Shown here: positions 1-7,659 of the stretch, piece by piece | Numbering within the stretch: the first letter of the stretch is position 1 | Layout: every line of letters begins with the position of its first letter | Source: Nitrospina sp. UBA6727 | Lineage (GTDB): Bacteria > Nitrospinota > Nitrospinia > Nitrospinales > VA-1 | Assembly (NCBI GenBank): GCA_002454045.1 | Contig: DKID01000023.1 | Location: forward strand, 1 to 64,000 | Length of the DNA: 64,000 nt | Reading direction: 5' to 3' | The notes under the pieces: generated by a model | Seen by the model: only the letters and a program-made list of their open reading frames with translations | Database searches by the model: none | What the model was told of the DNA's origin: nothing | Position numbers and translations under genes: made by a program

Positions 1-175
1 AATGGGGGAAGGGGGGCGCGGGGGGAAGGGGAATCCTCGCAACAAGTTTTGCCCTTGACACCCTCTTGCTTAACTGATAAATTCCGCGCGGTTCATTTAC
101 AACGAAGGGGGCGGTCGTTTGCGGTGTCGGCGGAAGGCCATCATCGCAGGCGAAACACGGCGGCGCGCCGTCGGA

Positions 176-283
176 TTATATGACCTCAAAATACATGAGA
201 AGCAGGTATGTGGCGGCCAGCGCGTTGACCCCGAGGCCGATGTAAACGATGGTGTCAAAAATTTTCCCGTCTTTGCTGGCCAT
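176..283 (-). CDS. 35-aa single-helix membrane protein
   Basis: This is a short gene reading MASKDGKIFDTIVYIGLGVN followed by a hydrophobic stretch and ending FEVI. A GAGG Shine-Dalgarno lies about 6 nt before the ATG. The protein has a charged N-terminus (residues 1-9) and one predicted transmembrane helix (about 11-31). The codon pattern looks coding and the stop is clean. The family is not recognised. Tiny one-helix proteins like this are commonly accessory subunits of respiratory or transport complexes, and two others lie just downstream on the opposite strand. The function is unknown and the call rests on the ribosome-binding site plus the well-formed hydrophobic segment. Confidence 0.6.
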   Translation of the reverse strand: MASKDGKIFDTIVYIGLGVNALAATYLLLMYFEVI

Positions 284-408
284 AAAAATCCTCGGTCGGT
301 GATTTTTTCTTTGAAATAAAAATGGGCATACCCTATCATTCGGATTTTGAAAGTGTCAAGAACAAACTTTTCGCGCGAAGGACTAATTAATTTTTCTCGG
401 AGCAGACA

Positions 409-513
409 ATGGATTTAGAAAAGATTAAGGAAAAAGCGGGCCCTGCGATTTACATTGGAACCATTATTTTTTCTCTGTGGTTCTTCTATTGGTTTGCTTC
501 CGTTTGGCGGTAA
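409..513 (+). CDS. 34-aa single-helix membrane protein
   Basis: The gene starts at an ATG with GGAG 6 nt upstream. It encodes a charged amphipathic head (MDLEKIKEKAGPA) and then one aromatic-rich transmembrane helix (about residues 14-33, with YIGTIIFSLWFFYWF) ending in Arg. It stops 56 nt before the next small gene on the same strand, so the two could be co-transcribed. The family is not recognised. The size and topology resemble small stabilising subunits of oxidases or cytochrome complexes, but nothing in the sequence proves that. Confidence 0.6.
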   Translation: MDLEKIKEKAGPAIYIGTIIFSLWFFYWFASVWR

Positions 514-569
514 CCGAATTGCAACGAAAAGTCCAATCATCAATTTTTTTTGTGGGAGTTTAAAAAAGT

Positions 570-728
570 ATGGACGATTTTACGGCTGGCGAACAGAAAA
601 AGTTTATCACTCCAAAATCCATCATCTGGTTTGTCATCGCCATAATCTGCATGAGCGGTTATTACTTCCTGATTAACGTCGGGCTGATGAAGGTGCAGGG
701 ACTTGATTTCTTCTACCTTTGGGGTTGA
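570..728 (+). CDS. 52-aa small membrane protein
   Basis: The ATG is preceded by GGGAG at 11 nt, a slightly long spacing. The product has a polar N-terminus (MDDFTAGEQKKFITPKS), one transmembrane helix at about residues 18-37 (IIWFVIAIICMSGYYFLI) and a short polar/aromatic tail (GLDFFYLWG). It follows the 34-aa membrane protein and is followed by an intrinsic terminator, so the pair forms a compact transcription unit. The family is not recognised and the function is unknown. Confidence 0.6.
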   Translation: MDDFTAGEQKKFITPKSIIWFVIAIICMSGYYFLINVGLMKVQGLDFFYLWG

Positions 729-762
729 TCAATCGCCGGATAATTTGGAATGACCAATCTCT

Positions 763-804
763 AAAAAACGACGGGCTCGGCGACGCTGACTTGTCGTTTT
801 TTTT
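763..804 (+). terminator. Rho-independent terminator after the small membrane genes
   Basis: The stem AAAAAACGAC pairs with GTCGTTTTTT across a loop of about 20 nt and ends in a run of eight T. It closes the small-gene unit before the phosphatase gene. The A-rich 5' arm means it could also act on the opposite strand. Confidence 0.6.
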
Positions 805-848
805 GCCCGATGCGTTTATCCTTTCATCATCTCACGTGAATCAGAATC

Positions 849-1508
849 ATGAGCGACCAACCTTCCTGCCGGGTTTACCTTTTCCGTCACGGCGAAACCG
901 CAAACTCAAAAGAGATCTGCTTCAACGGCCATTTCGATGTTGCCCTCTCAGCAAAAGGAGAAAACCAGTTCCGGGAATGGGCGCAAGTTTTAAAGAGCGT
1001 GCCGCTCACAACCATCTATTCCAGCGACCTCGAACGCACGCGAAGTAGTGCCCGACTATTGGGGGAACCGCACCAACTCGAACCTGTAACCCATCCCGAA
1101 TTGCGGGAACTTTGTTTCGGAGACTGGGAAGGATTGAGCGCCGCCGCGGTGGAAGAGATGTATCCCGACCAACTGCAAGAACGCATGGAAAATATTGAAA
1201 CGTTCCAAGTGAATGGCGGCGAGACGTTTCGGCAATTACAGAAAAGAGCCGTCCCCATGTTTCAGAAAATTGTTGCGCGCCATCCCGATGAACAAATCGC
1301 CATGGTTTGCCATGGCGGAGTGAACCGGATGATTCTTTCCCACCTGCTCGAGATTCCTATAAAAAAAATTTTCAGAATTAAACAAGAGTACGCGACGCTC
1401 AACATCATCCAATATTACGACGACGAGCCGGTGGTGGAATTACTGGGCGGGACGACCAACAATATTTTGACCGCAACGCCGCAAGGTAAAAAAATAGTCA
1501 TCCAGTAG
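849..1508 (+). CDS. Histidine phosphatase superfamily protein (phosphoglycerate mutase-like)
   Basis: This 219-aa protein belongs to the branch-1 histidine phosphatase (GpmB/CobC-like) superfamily, which transfers phosphate through a phosphohistidine. The N-terminal LFRHGE motif supplies the catalytic Arg13-His14. SSDLERTRSSA (about 58-68) supplies the second Arg of the pocket, ELREL with GDWEG (about 84-95) gives the proton-donor Glu, and MVCHGG (about 152-157) gives the second His155. The size suits a cofactor-independent mutase-like phosphatase or alpha-ribazole-5'-phosphate phosphatase. No cobalamin genes are nearby, so substrate cannot be assigned. The upstream terminator makes it the first gene of its own unit. 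Confidence 0.85.
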   Translation: MSDQPSCRVYLFRHGETANSKEICFNGHFDVALSAKGENQFREWAQVLKSVPLTTIYSSDLERTRSSARLLGEPHQLEPVTHPELRELCFGDWEGLSAAAVEEMYPDQLQERMENIETFQVNGGETFRQLQKRAVPMFQKIVARHPDEQIAMVCHGGVNRMILSHLLEIPIKKIFRIKQEYATLNIIQYYDDEPVVELLGGTTNNILTATPQGKKIVIQ

Positions 1509-1565
1509 AACGCCTCGCGACGGCGAACCGAATCGTTTGCCCCGCAGTTATTTTTTCAGAATGCC

Positions 1566-1844
1566 ATGAGCACGAGCATCACCGTCATACCCACGCGCAG
1601 CGAACACACCATCACCTTCAAGGTGGACCGAGCCTTGCTGCCTTACGGAAAAAGTCTGCCGTTTTCCGAACCGGCCGCCGCCGCACTCCATCCCATGGCG
1701 CAGGCTTTGACGACCATACCGGGGGTGAACAGCGTGTGGATTATGGCGGACGAAATCATGATCACCAAAGACGAAGATGTCCGTTGGGCGACCATCAAAC
1801 CGAAAGTGATGGAAACAATCCGCAAAGTTCAAGCCGACGAATAG
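1566..1844 (+). CDS. Nfu/NifU N-terminal domain protein (Nfu_N)
   Basis: This 92-aa protein matches the Nfu N-terminal scaffold domain. It has a FKVDRALLP-like strand, then HPMAQALTTIPGV (about 42-54), VWIMADEIMITK (about 57-68) and the closing WATIKPKVMETI helix. In Nfu proteins this domain precedes a CxxC-bearing [Fe-S] carrier domain; here the protein ends after the N domain and has no cysteine. It therefore cannot carry a cluster itself. It could be an accessory or regulatory domain protein, which are known as stand-alone genes. The neighbours give no metabolic context. Confidence 0.75.
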   Translation: MSTSITVIPTRSEHTITFKVDRALLPYGKSLPFSEPAAAALHPMAQALTTIPGVNSVWIMADEIMITKDEDVRWATIKPKVMETIRKVQADE

Positions 1845-1989
1845 CCCCGCCGCAAAAGGACGAACGCCGCGTTTTGCAGACAGCGCAACGTGTTTATCGT
1901 CGGCGAAAAAGTTTGCCGAGGTTATTCTTTCCGGCGGTTGACTATTCCACAACGTTCCGATTATAATCGCGCCGACTCCGTAACTTAAG

Positions 1990-2652
1990 ATGAAAAACTC
2001 AACGCACTCTCCATCATTGCGCGCCGCGGTTTCATTCCGTTGCCTGCCGCGGCGGACGATGATAACAGCGACCGCGACGATGATGATCGCGACGGTGGTG
2101 ACGATGATGACCGCGACGACAGCCATCGCCCAAGACGCGAGCCTCCTCGATTCGCAGGATTGCGCGACCATCGACTTGCGCAGCGTGGACGACGCATCGC
2201 TCACCCGCGCAGAAAAAATCGCCGCGCTCGACCGCGCGCTGTTGGACGCGGTGAATAAATCCGACCCGTGCCAAACCGACGGCGGCACGCAAAGTGACAG
2301 CGACGGCGACGGTGACGGTGACGGCAACGGCAACGGAAACGGCGCACAAGGCAACGGCGCCAGCGCGGACTCGGTGCCGGCTAGTGATATTCAGGGTGAT
2401 GAAGCGGCGCCGACTACATCCGACACCGCGACCGACAGCAACGTCGTCAACAATGCGTCGTCATCGTCACCGCCGTCGTTGCCCAACGGCAAACTGCCCG
2501 ATGATATTCCGCCGGCGGGAAATGATGATATTATCGCCGAGCAGTTTCGTCGGGCGGCGATAGACGAGACCGACCCGGCGACCAAAGCGAAACTTTGGAA
2601 TGAATATCGGCGCTACAAAGGTCTGCCGGTTCAAGAAGTTCCCGAAACTTAA
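1990..2652 (+). CDS. Secreted Asp/Gly/Asn-rich protein, first gene of the ExbB-VWA operon
   Basis: This is a 220-aa protein of unknown family. Residues 1-23 are basic and polar, 24-47 are a hydrophobic Thr/Met/Ala tract, and Ala-Ile-Ala|Gln-Asp near 45-49 is a plausible signal peptidase I site. The mature region has an Asp-Gly/Asn-Gly tract (about 100-118), a Ser/Pro-rich linker and a compact helical C-terminus (about 175-215) beginning DDIIAEQFRRA. Both the hydrophobic core and the Asp-Gly tract are encoded by the GAC/GAT/GTG triplet repeat that recurs between genes in this window. The start is uncertain: ATG 1990 gives the better n-region, and ATG 2059 is an alternative. The lipoprotein gene follows after 27 nt. 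Function unknown. Confidence 0.6.
   Translation: MKNSTHSPSLRAAVSFRCLPRRTMITATATMMIATVVTMMTATTAIAQDASLLDSQDCATIDLRSVDDASLTRAEKIAALDRALLDAVNKSDPCQTDGGTQSDSDGDGDGDGNGNGNGAQGNGASADSVPASDIQGDEAAPTTSDTATDSNVVNNASSSSPPSLPNGKLPDDIPPAGNDDIIAEQFRRAAIDETDPATKAKLWNEYRRYKGLPVQEVPET
2050..2123. repeat. GAC/GAT triplet low-complexity tract inside the secreted-protein gene
   Basis: This tract of imperfect GACGATGATG/GCGACGGTGG units belongs to the dispersed triplet family seen in many intergenic gaps. Here it is translated as the hydrophobic core of the signal peptide (Thr/Ala/Met/Val rich). A second tract of GGCGACGGTGAC units at about 2293-2340 encodes the Asp-Gly run. Confidence 0.7.
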
Positions 2653-2679
2653 AAAGTGTAATCACCGCGGAAAGAAAAA

Positions 2680-3909
2680 ATGCAACAGACTTTACGGAAC
2701 AAAAAAATCACTTGGACATATTTGGTTTTGTTGCTGGTCGGCGTGACTGTGTCAAGCGGTTGCGCGACCACTGGCGGCACGGTCGCCGTTGGCCCACTGG
2801 CTTCTTCCAACTACGGTCCGACGACGGACGCCGACGCCGATAACAATGCGCTGAAAATCGACGTGGTCGTGCCGGTGTTCGACCCCAACCTTCCCGAAGA
2901 CTCCGACACGTGGGAAGAGAAGGGCATCTTCGCGGAACTACGCCGCGCCGAATCAAATCGCTTCGCGCTGAAAATGAAAGCGGCGCTCGAAGATGAGAAC
3001 GCATTCAATACCGTGCGGGTTGCCCCGAACTCAACCGCGACGGGCGACTTGTATGTGAGCGGAAAAATTATTACATCCAACGGCGAAGATGTAGAAATAA
3101 GTATTACGGTCGCCGACATTTCCGGCAAACATTGGTTCACAAAAGATTTCGAGCATCGCGTCAAAGAAGAGTTTCACGCAAACATTCGCAACAAAGGGGA
3201 GGACGCGTATGCCCCGGTGTTTGAAGAGGCGGCGGCGTACATCGTTAAGCAATTAAAAAAACGCAAAGCCGCGGAATTGGCGCAACTGAAACTTGTATCG
3301 GAAATTCGTTTTGGCAACAGCCTGTCTGAAAAAACTTTTTCCAAATACTTAAAAATAAATGGAGCGCGTGTGGAGTTGGCGGCGGCGCCGGCCGATGACG
3401 ACCCGATGTTACGACGCATCAAGCCAATCCGCGTGCGCGACCAATTGTTCATCGACCGCATGCAAACTTATTACGCCGACTTCGACCAACAACTGAACGA
3501 AAGTTATCTGATGTGGCAACAACAAAGTTTGTTCGAGTCGAAGGCGGCGCGGGAAGCAAAAGCGAAATCTTTGGCGCAGGGAATCATCGGCGGTTTGTTG
3601 GCGGTCGGCGGAATCGCCGCGGCAATCATCAGCGATGACGTTGCCGCCGATGTTGTCGCGACTGGCGCGGCGATTGCCGGCGCGGTGGTTTTGGGGCAAA
3701 GTTTCCAAACCCGCGCGGAGATGAAAGTGCACCGCGAAGCGTTGGCGGAACTCGGGCAATCCATCGACATTGAAATCGCGCCGCAGGTGGTTGAGTATGA
3801 AAATCAAACCGCCGAACTGACCGGCGACGCCGCCGAACAACACCGACAATGGATTGCGTTTTTGAAAAAGATTTATGACTTGGAGGCGACGCCGGAAAAA
3901 CAGTTGTAG
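2680..3909 (+). CDS. Outer-membrane-type lipoprotein of the ExbB-VWA operon
   Basis: This 409-aa protein has a type II signal peptide: a basic head, then TYLVLLLVGVTVSSGC with the lipidated Cys28. Residues about 57-200 form an alpha/beta domain (IDVVVPVFDPNLPED, LYVSGKIITSNGEDVEI), resembling lipoproteins that assemble beside envelope machines. About 195-300 is helical with a conserved-looking MWQQQSLFESKAAR segment. About 305-345 is a Gly/Ala-rich hydrophobic stretch (IIGGLLAVGGIAAAIISDD) that could insert in a membrane, followed by a helical C-terminus. The exact family is not recognised. It sits second in the operon, 19 nt before the TPR protein, so an envelope-spanning partner role for the channel complex is inferred. 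Confidence 0.75.
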   Translation: MQQTLRNKKITWTYLVLLLVGVTVSSGCATTGGTVAVGPLASSNYGPTTDADADNNALKIDVVVPVFDPNLPEDSDTWEEKGIFAELRRAESNRFALKMKAALEDENAFNTVRVAPNSTATGDLYVSGKIITSNGEDVEISITVADISGKHWFTKDFEHRVKEEFHANIRNKGEDAYAPVFEEAAAYIVKQLKKRKAAELAQLKLVSEIRFGNSLSEKTFSKYLKINGARVELAAAPADDDPMLRRIKPIRVRDQLFIDRMQTYYADFDQQLNESYLMWQQQSLFESKAAREAKAKSLAQGIIGGLLAVGGIAAAIISDDVAADVVATGAAIAGAVVLGQSFQTRAEMKVHREALAELGQSIDIEIAPQVVEYENQTAELTGDAAEQHRQWIAFLKKIYDLEATPEKQL

Positions 3910-3928
3910 CCAAGCGGTATCATCAGGC

Positions 3929-5434
3929 ATGTCAGAAGATAAATTTCTCAAAGCAAAATCCGAGCACTTCAAAAAAAGAAAAAAAGTTGTTGGCTATGTT
4001 GCGTTGATAATTTTTGCGGTGTTGTTTTTCGTTGCGTTTGCATACTTGATCGTTCAATTTAATTCCACTCGGCAAAAGTTATCGGAAACGGCAACGCCGA
4101 GTTTGCAACAGCCGAGCATCGATGCAAATTCCGCGACCACACCGCCAAGCACCACTCCGCAACCCGCCGACCCCGCCGCGCCGAGTGCTACTCCGCAATC
4201 TGCCGCTGCGGGTTTTCGCGAGCAGTTCATCCATGCGTTGGCGCAGTATGAAAGCGATGCCGAGCCGCGCATTGCGGCGTTGCATTTGCGCGACTGGGAC
4301 GCCGACACGCACGCCGAATTGCAGCGGTTGAAAGCGCGCGCCATCGCCGAGTTTGCCGACGGCGAATATGTGCTGGCGCGGGAAAGTTTGCAACGCGCGA
4401 CCGCGGTGTTGAACGCGGCGGCGGATGAACATCGCGCGCGATTGGATGCCGCGAAGCGCGAAGCGAACGAGGCGTTTGACCGTCATCACGCGAGCGAAGC
4501 GCAGGCGGCGATCGCGCGGGCGTTGCGCTTGAGCCCGGATGATGCGGCGATGTTAGACTTGCAAAAACGCGTCGCGGTGTTGCCGAAAGTTTTGGATTTG
4601 TTGGCGCAGGCGGATGTCGCGAAAACCGAAAACCGTCCCGAAAAAGAAGCGGCGGCGTTGCAAAAATTGATCGCGCTTTCGCCATCGCCGGAGTATGCGT
4701 CGCGTCTTGCGGCGGTGCGCGCGCAGTTGACGCGGCAACGATTTTCCCGCGCCTTGCAAAAAGCGCATGACGCGTTGCAAGCCGGCGAGTTGGGCGATGC
4801 GCAAAAACAAATTGCGCGGGCGCAAAGCCTATTCGCGAACGACCCCGCGATTGCGCCGCTGCAAGAGCGGTTGCAACGCGCGCGCACGGAAAAAGAATTC
4901 GCGGCGCAAACCGCGCTCGGCGAGCAAGCGGTGCAACGCGACGACTGGCCGGCGGCGGAAAAACATTTCGCGCGTGCGCTGCAATTAAAAGCGAACGACA
5001 AAACCGCCGGCGACAATCATCGCGCGGCGCAAAAAGTCATCGCCATCACGCGCAAAATAAATCGCGCGCTCGACGCACCGCATCGGCTTGGCGACCGTGC
5101 CGTGCTTGATTCAGTCGCGGCGTATTTGCGCGAAGTGGAATCGGTCGTCGCGGTCAGCCGCGAGTTGCGAAAAAGTCACGCCGAGTTGGCGCGCCAAGTG
5201 GCGTTATACAAAACCGAAGTGGAGGTGTTGGTGCGCTCCGACAACGCGACTTATATTATTGTGCGCGGCGAAGGGCAGGTCGGCAAAACCGCGCGCCGCG
5301 TGATTCGCCTGCGCCCCGGCAAGCGCGTTTTCGAAGGCACGCGCCGCGGTTATAAATCCAAATTGGTCACGCTGAACATTAAACCGGGCGCAACATCGGT
5401 CGAGGTGGCCGTGATATGCGATGAAAAAATTTGA
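3929..5434 (+). CDS. Membrane-anchored TPR-like protein with PEGA-like C-terminus
   Basis: The start is set at ATG 3929, which gives MSEDKFLKAK, a basic stretch and one transmembrane helix (about 21-43, VVGYVALIIFAVLFFVAFAY), so the bulk is periplasmic. A Pro/Thr/Ser linker (about 50-95) is followed by about 300 residues of Ala/Arg/Gln-rich helical repeats with TPR spacing (for example AQAAIARALRLSPDDA and AEKHFARALQLKANDKTAGD). The C-terminal 65 residues form a beta-rich module with RLRPGKRVFEGTRRGYKSK, like a PEGA domain. Similar repeats plus PEGA occur in the next gene. The role is inferred to be a scaffold linking the inner-membrane channel to the lipoprotein. The codons are very rich in GCG/CGC. 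Confidence 0.75.
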   Translation: MSEDKFLKAKSEHFKKRKKVVGYVALIIFAVLFFVAFAYLIVQFNSTRQKLSETATPSLQQPSIDANSATTPPSTTPQPADPAAPSATPQSAAAGFREQFIHALAQYESDAEPRIAALHLRDWDADTHAELQRLKARAIAEFADGEYVLARESLQRATAVLNAAADEHRARLDAAKREANEAFDRHHASEAQAAIARALRLSPDDAAMLDLQKRVAVLPKVLDLLAQADVAKTENRPEKEAAALQKLIALSPSPEYASRLAAVRAQLTRQRFSRALQKAHDALQAGELGDAQKQIARAQSLFANDPAIAPLQERLQRARTEKEFAAQTALGEQAVQRDDWPAAEKHFARALQLKANDKTAGDNHRAAQKVIAITRKINRALDAPHRLGDRAVLDSVAAYLREVESVVAVSRELRKSHAELARQVALYKTEVEVLVRSDNATYIIVRGEGQVGKTARRVIRLRPGKRVFEGTRRGYKSKLVTLNIKPGATSVEVAVICDEKI

Positions 5435-5442
5435 CATAAAAT

Positions 5443-7473
5443 ATGAGCGAGTTGCAACAAAAACTGAGCACCGCGAAAAAAGGGTTCCGCGCGCGGTTGT
5501 TGCTCGGCCGCATCGCCGTCGCGGTGGTGTTAGCGATGGTGCCGCTGATTTATTTCACGCACATCGTCGCGCTGCAAATCACCCCGCGCTCGGCTGCGAT
5601 AAATTTTTCGGCGGCGGTGGAAAGCGGCAACGGCGTGGTGGTTTTTGATTCGCTCTTTGCATTCGGCGCGCGCGCGGTGGTGCGCGTCGAGTCGCCCGGC
5701 TTCATCGCCCGCGAAGTCGCCATCGATTTTAGTCGCGTCGCCGAGCGCGTGCTGATTGAAATGCACGATGCGCCGGTGATGGTGACGGTCACGACCGACC
5801 CGCCGCTGGCGCAAACGCGGTGGCGCATTGACGGCGTTTATGTCGCCACCGGCGCGCAATTGTCGCGCGCATTCCAGCCCGGCGCGGCGCGCGTCGAAGC
5901 CGAGCACGAATTTTATCGCGCCGAAGTTTTGCAACTGGAAGTGCGCGCCGGCGACGCGATGACGCATCGCATAAACTTGTCGCCGGTCATCGGCGCCATC
6001 GACATTGACTCCGAGCCTGACGGCGCGGCGGTGTTCATCGATGGTGACGAAAAAGGCGTGACGCCGATTCAAGTTGCGGCGGCGGGCGGCGTGCATCGCG
6101 CGCGCGTGGCCTTGCCGGGATTTGCCGCGGTCGAAGAGGACCTCGTCATCACCGCTCGCGCACCGACCGCGATGCGCGACTATCGGCTCGCGGCGCAGCG
6201 CGCACCGTTGCGCGTGAACGCCACGCCCGACGGCGGCGCGCTACTGGTTGACGGCGTGCTGACCAACGCCGCGCAGTTGTCGTTGGCGGTCGGCAGCACG
6301 CACACCATCGCGTATCAAAAGCCCGGTTATTTTTCGCAAACCAAAACCGTGTTGGCGAAAACCAGCGCGCCGGCGACGGTGTCATTCGCGTTGAAAAAAG
6401 AAATGGGCGAAGTGATCATTCGCAGCACGCCGCGTGCCGATTTGTTCATCAACGGCGCGGCGATGGGCGTCACGCCGCAAACCATTTTGTTGCAAGCGTT
6501 GCCGCAAAAAATTAAGTTGACACGCGCCGATTATCGCGGCGCGGAGTTCACGGTGATGCCGAGCGCGAGCGCGCCGCTGTTGATTGAGCGCGAACTGCAA
6601 ACCGAATTGATGGCGCGACTAACGCAAGCCGCGCCGTTGATTACGGTCGGCGGCGGCATTAAAATGAAACTTTTCGATCCGCGTCGGCGCGGTCGTTTTA
6701 GCATGGGCGCGCCGAGCGATGAGGCCGGGCGCCGCGCCAATGAATTTCAACGCGCGGTCGCGTTGACCAAACCTTTTTATGTCAGCGTCGCCGAGATTAC
6801 CGAAGAGCAGTTTGCCGAATACAAACCGACGCCGGTCGCAGGCAAGCATCATCCGGTGCGCGATGTGTCGTGGTTGGACGCGGCCGGTTTCGCCAACTGG
6901 ATGAGCGCGCGCGATGGGTTGGCGCCGGCGTATCAAATCGCCGCCGGCGCGTTGCAAAATTTTGACGCCACCGCGGACGGTTATCGCTTGCCGTCGGAAG
7001 CCGAATGGGAGTGGCTGGCGCGCGTCGCCGGGCATGCGCAAAACGCAAACGGCGCGGCACGATTTGTGTGGGGCGACGATGATACGGTGCCGAAAAACAG
7101 CGGCAACTTCGCCGACGAAAGCGCCAAGGGCAGCGTGGCGAAATACATTCCGCGTTATCGCGACGGCTTCGTCGGCGTCGCACCGGTGGCGTCGTTCGCC
7201 GCGGACGCGGCCGGCTTGCACGATGTCGCCGGCAATGTCAGCGAGTGGGTGCACGATGTTTACGACTTGCGACCGCCGACGCCGGGGCAAGTCGTGCGCA
7301 ATCCGTTTGGCCCACGCGACGCGGCGCACGGCGACAGCCGCGTGGTCAAGGGCGCCAGTTTTCGTTCGGCGACCTTGACCGGCTTGCGCGCCAGTTTCCG
7401 CGAAGGGTTGTTGCGCGGCCGCGATGATGTCGGCTTCCGCGTGGCGCGATATTTATATGGCAAAGAAGAGTGA
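5443..7473 (+). CDS. PEGA-repeat protein with C-terminal SUMF1/FGE-like domain
   Basis: This 676-aa protein starts 8 nt after the previous stop. One transmembrane helix (about 22-45) anchors it. Residues about 110-390 carry several PEGA repeats (IDIDSEPDGAAVFIDGDEKG, VIIRSTPRADLFINGAAMG). Residues about 400-670 are a SUMF1/formylglycine-generating-enzyme fold, recognisable from MGAPSDEAGRRANE, RLPSEAEWEWLAR, VAGNVSEWVHDVY, VVKGASFRS and GFRVARY. I see no cysteine in the domain, so the copper/thiol chemistry of true FGE is not possible as known. Many SUMF1-fold proteins are binding modules instead. It is probably a periplasmic ligand- or wall-sensing component of the machine. An enzymatic role with other chemistry cannot be excluded. 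Confidence 0.85.
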   Translation: MSELQQKLSTAKKGFRARLLLGRIAVAVVLAMVPLIYFTHIVALQITPRSAAINFSAAVESGNGVVVFDSLFAFGARAVVRVESPGFIAREVAIDFSRVAERVLIEMHDAPVMVTVTTDPPLAQTRWRIDGVYVATGAQLSRAFQPGAARVEAEHEFYRAEVLQLEVRAGDAMTHRINLSPVIGAIDIDSEPDGAAVFIDGDEKGVTPIQVAAAGGVHRARVALPGFAAVEEDLVITARAPTAMRDYRLAAQRAPLRVNATPDGGALLVDGVLTNAAQLSLAVGSTHTIAYQKPGYFSQTKTVLAKTSAPATVSFALKKEMGEVIIRSTPRADLFINGAAMGVTPQTILLQALPQKIKLTRADYRGAEFTVMPSASAPLLIERELQTELMARLTQAAPLITVGGGIKMKLFDPRRRGRFSMGAPSDEAGRRANEFQRAVALTKPFYVSVAEITEEQFAEYKPTPVAGKHHPVRDVSWLDAAGFANWMSARDGLAPAYQIAAGALQNFDATADGYRLPSEAEWEWLARVAGHAQNANGAARFVWGDDDTVPKNSGNFADESAKGSVAKYIPRYRDGFVGVAPVASFAADAAGLHDVAGNVSEWVHDVYDLRPPTPGQVVRNPFGPRDAAHGDSRVVKGASFRSATLTGLRASFREGLLRGRDDVGFRVARYLYGKEE

Positions 7474-7486
7474 CGGAGGTGATGAC

Positions 7487-7636
7487 ATGACCATGAAAAA
7501 AATGTTTTTTTATTTTGCGCTCATCGCGCTGGTCGGCGTGGCGATTGCGCAAGTGATCGAACGCGACGCGACCGCCGACGGCGCGCCTTACTCGGTGAGT
7601 TTGAATAGCCCGGCAACTTTTCCGGTCGACATTTAG
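7487..7636 (+). CDS. 49-aa membrane-anchored peptide of the ExbB-VWA operon
   Basis: The start is fixed by a near-perfect GGAGGTGAT Shine-Dalgarno at 7475-7483, just upstream of ATG 7487; ATG 7493 is also possible. The product is MTMKKMFFYFALIALVGVAI plus a polar tail. This is either one N-terminal helix or a signal peptide whose cleavage after AIA would release a peptide of about 28 residues. It sits between the SUMF1 protein and the channel gene with the strongest ribosome-binding site in the operon, which suggests high stoichiometry. Family unknown. Confidence 0.65.
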   Translation: MTMKKMFFYFALIALVGVAIAQVIERDATADGAPYSVSLNSPATFPVDI

Positions 7637-7659
7637 CGGGACATTTAGGAATAAAAACA

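Noticed and set aside
1548..2354. 268-codon minus-strand open frame rich in Ala/Val/Ile
   Set aside because: It is the mirror of the triplet repeats and of the Nfu_N and secreted-protein genes. It has no ribosome-binding site or domain.
4054..4825. Several antisense frames opposite the TPR/PEGA gene
   Set aside because: Long antisense frames are expected in GCG/CGC-rich DNA. None has a ribosome-binding site or recognisable domain.
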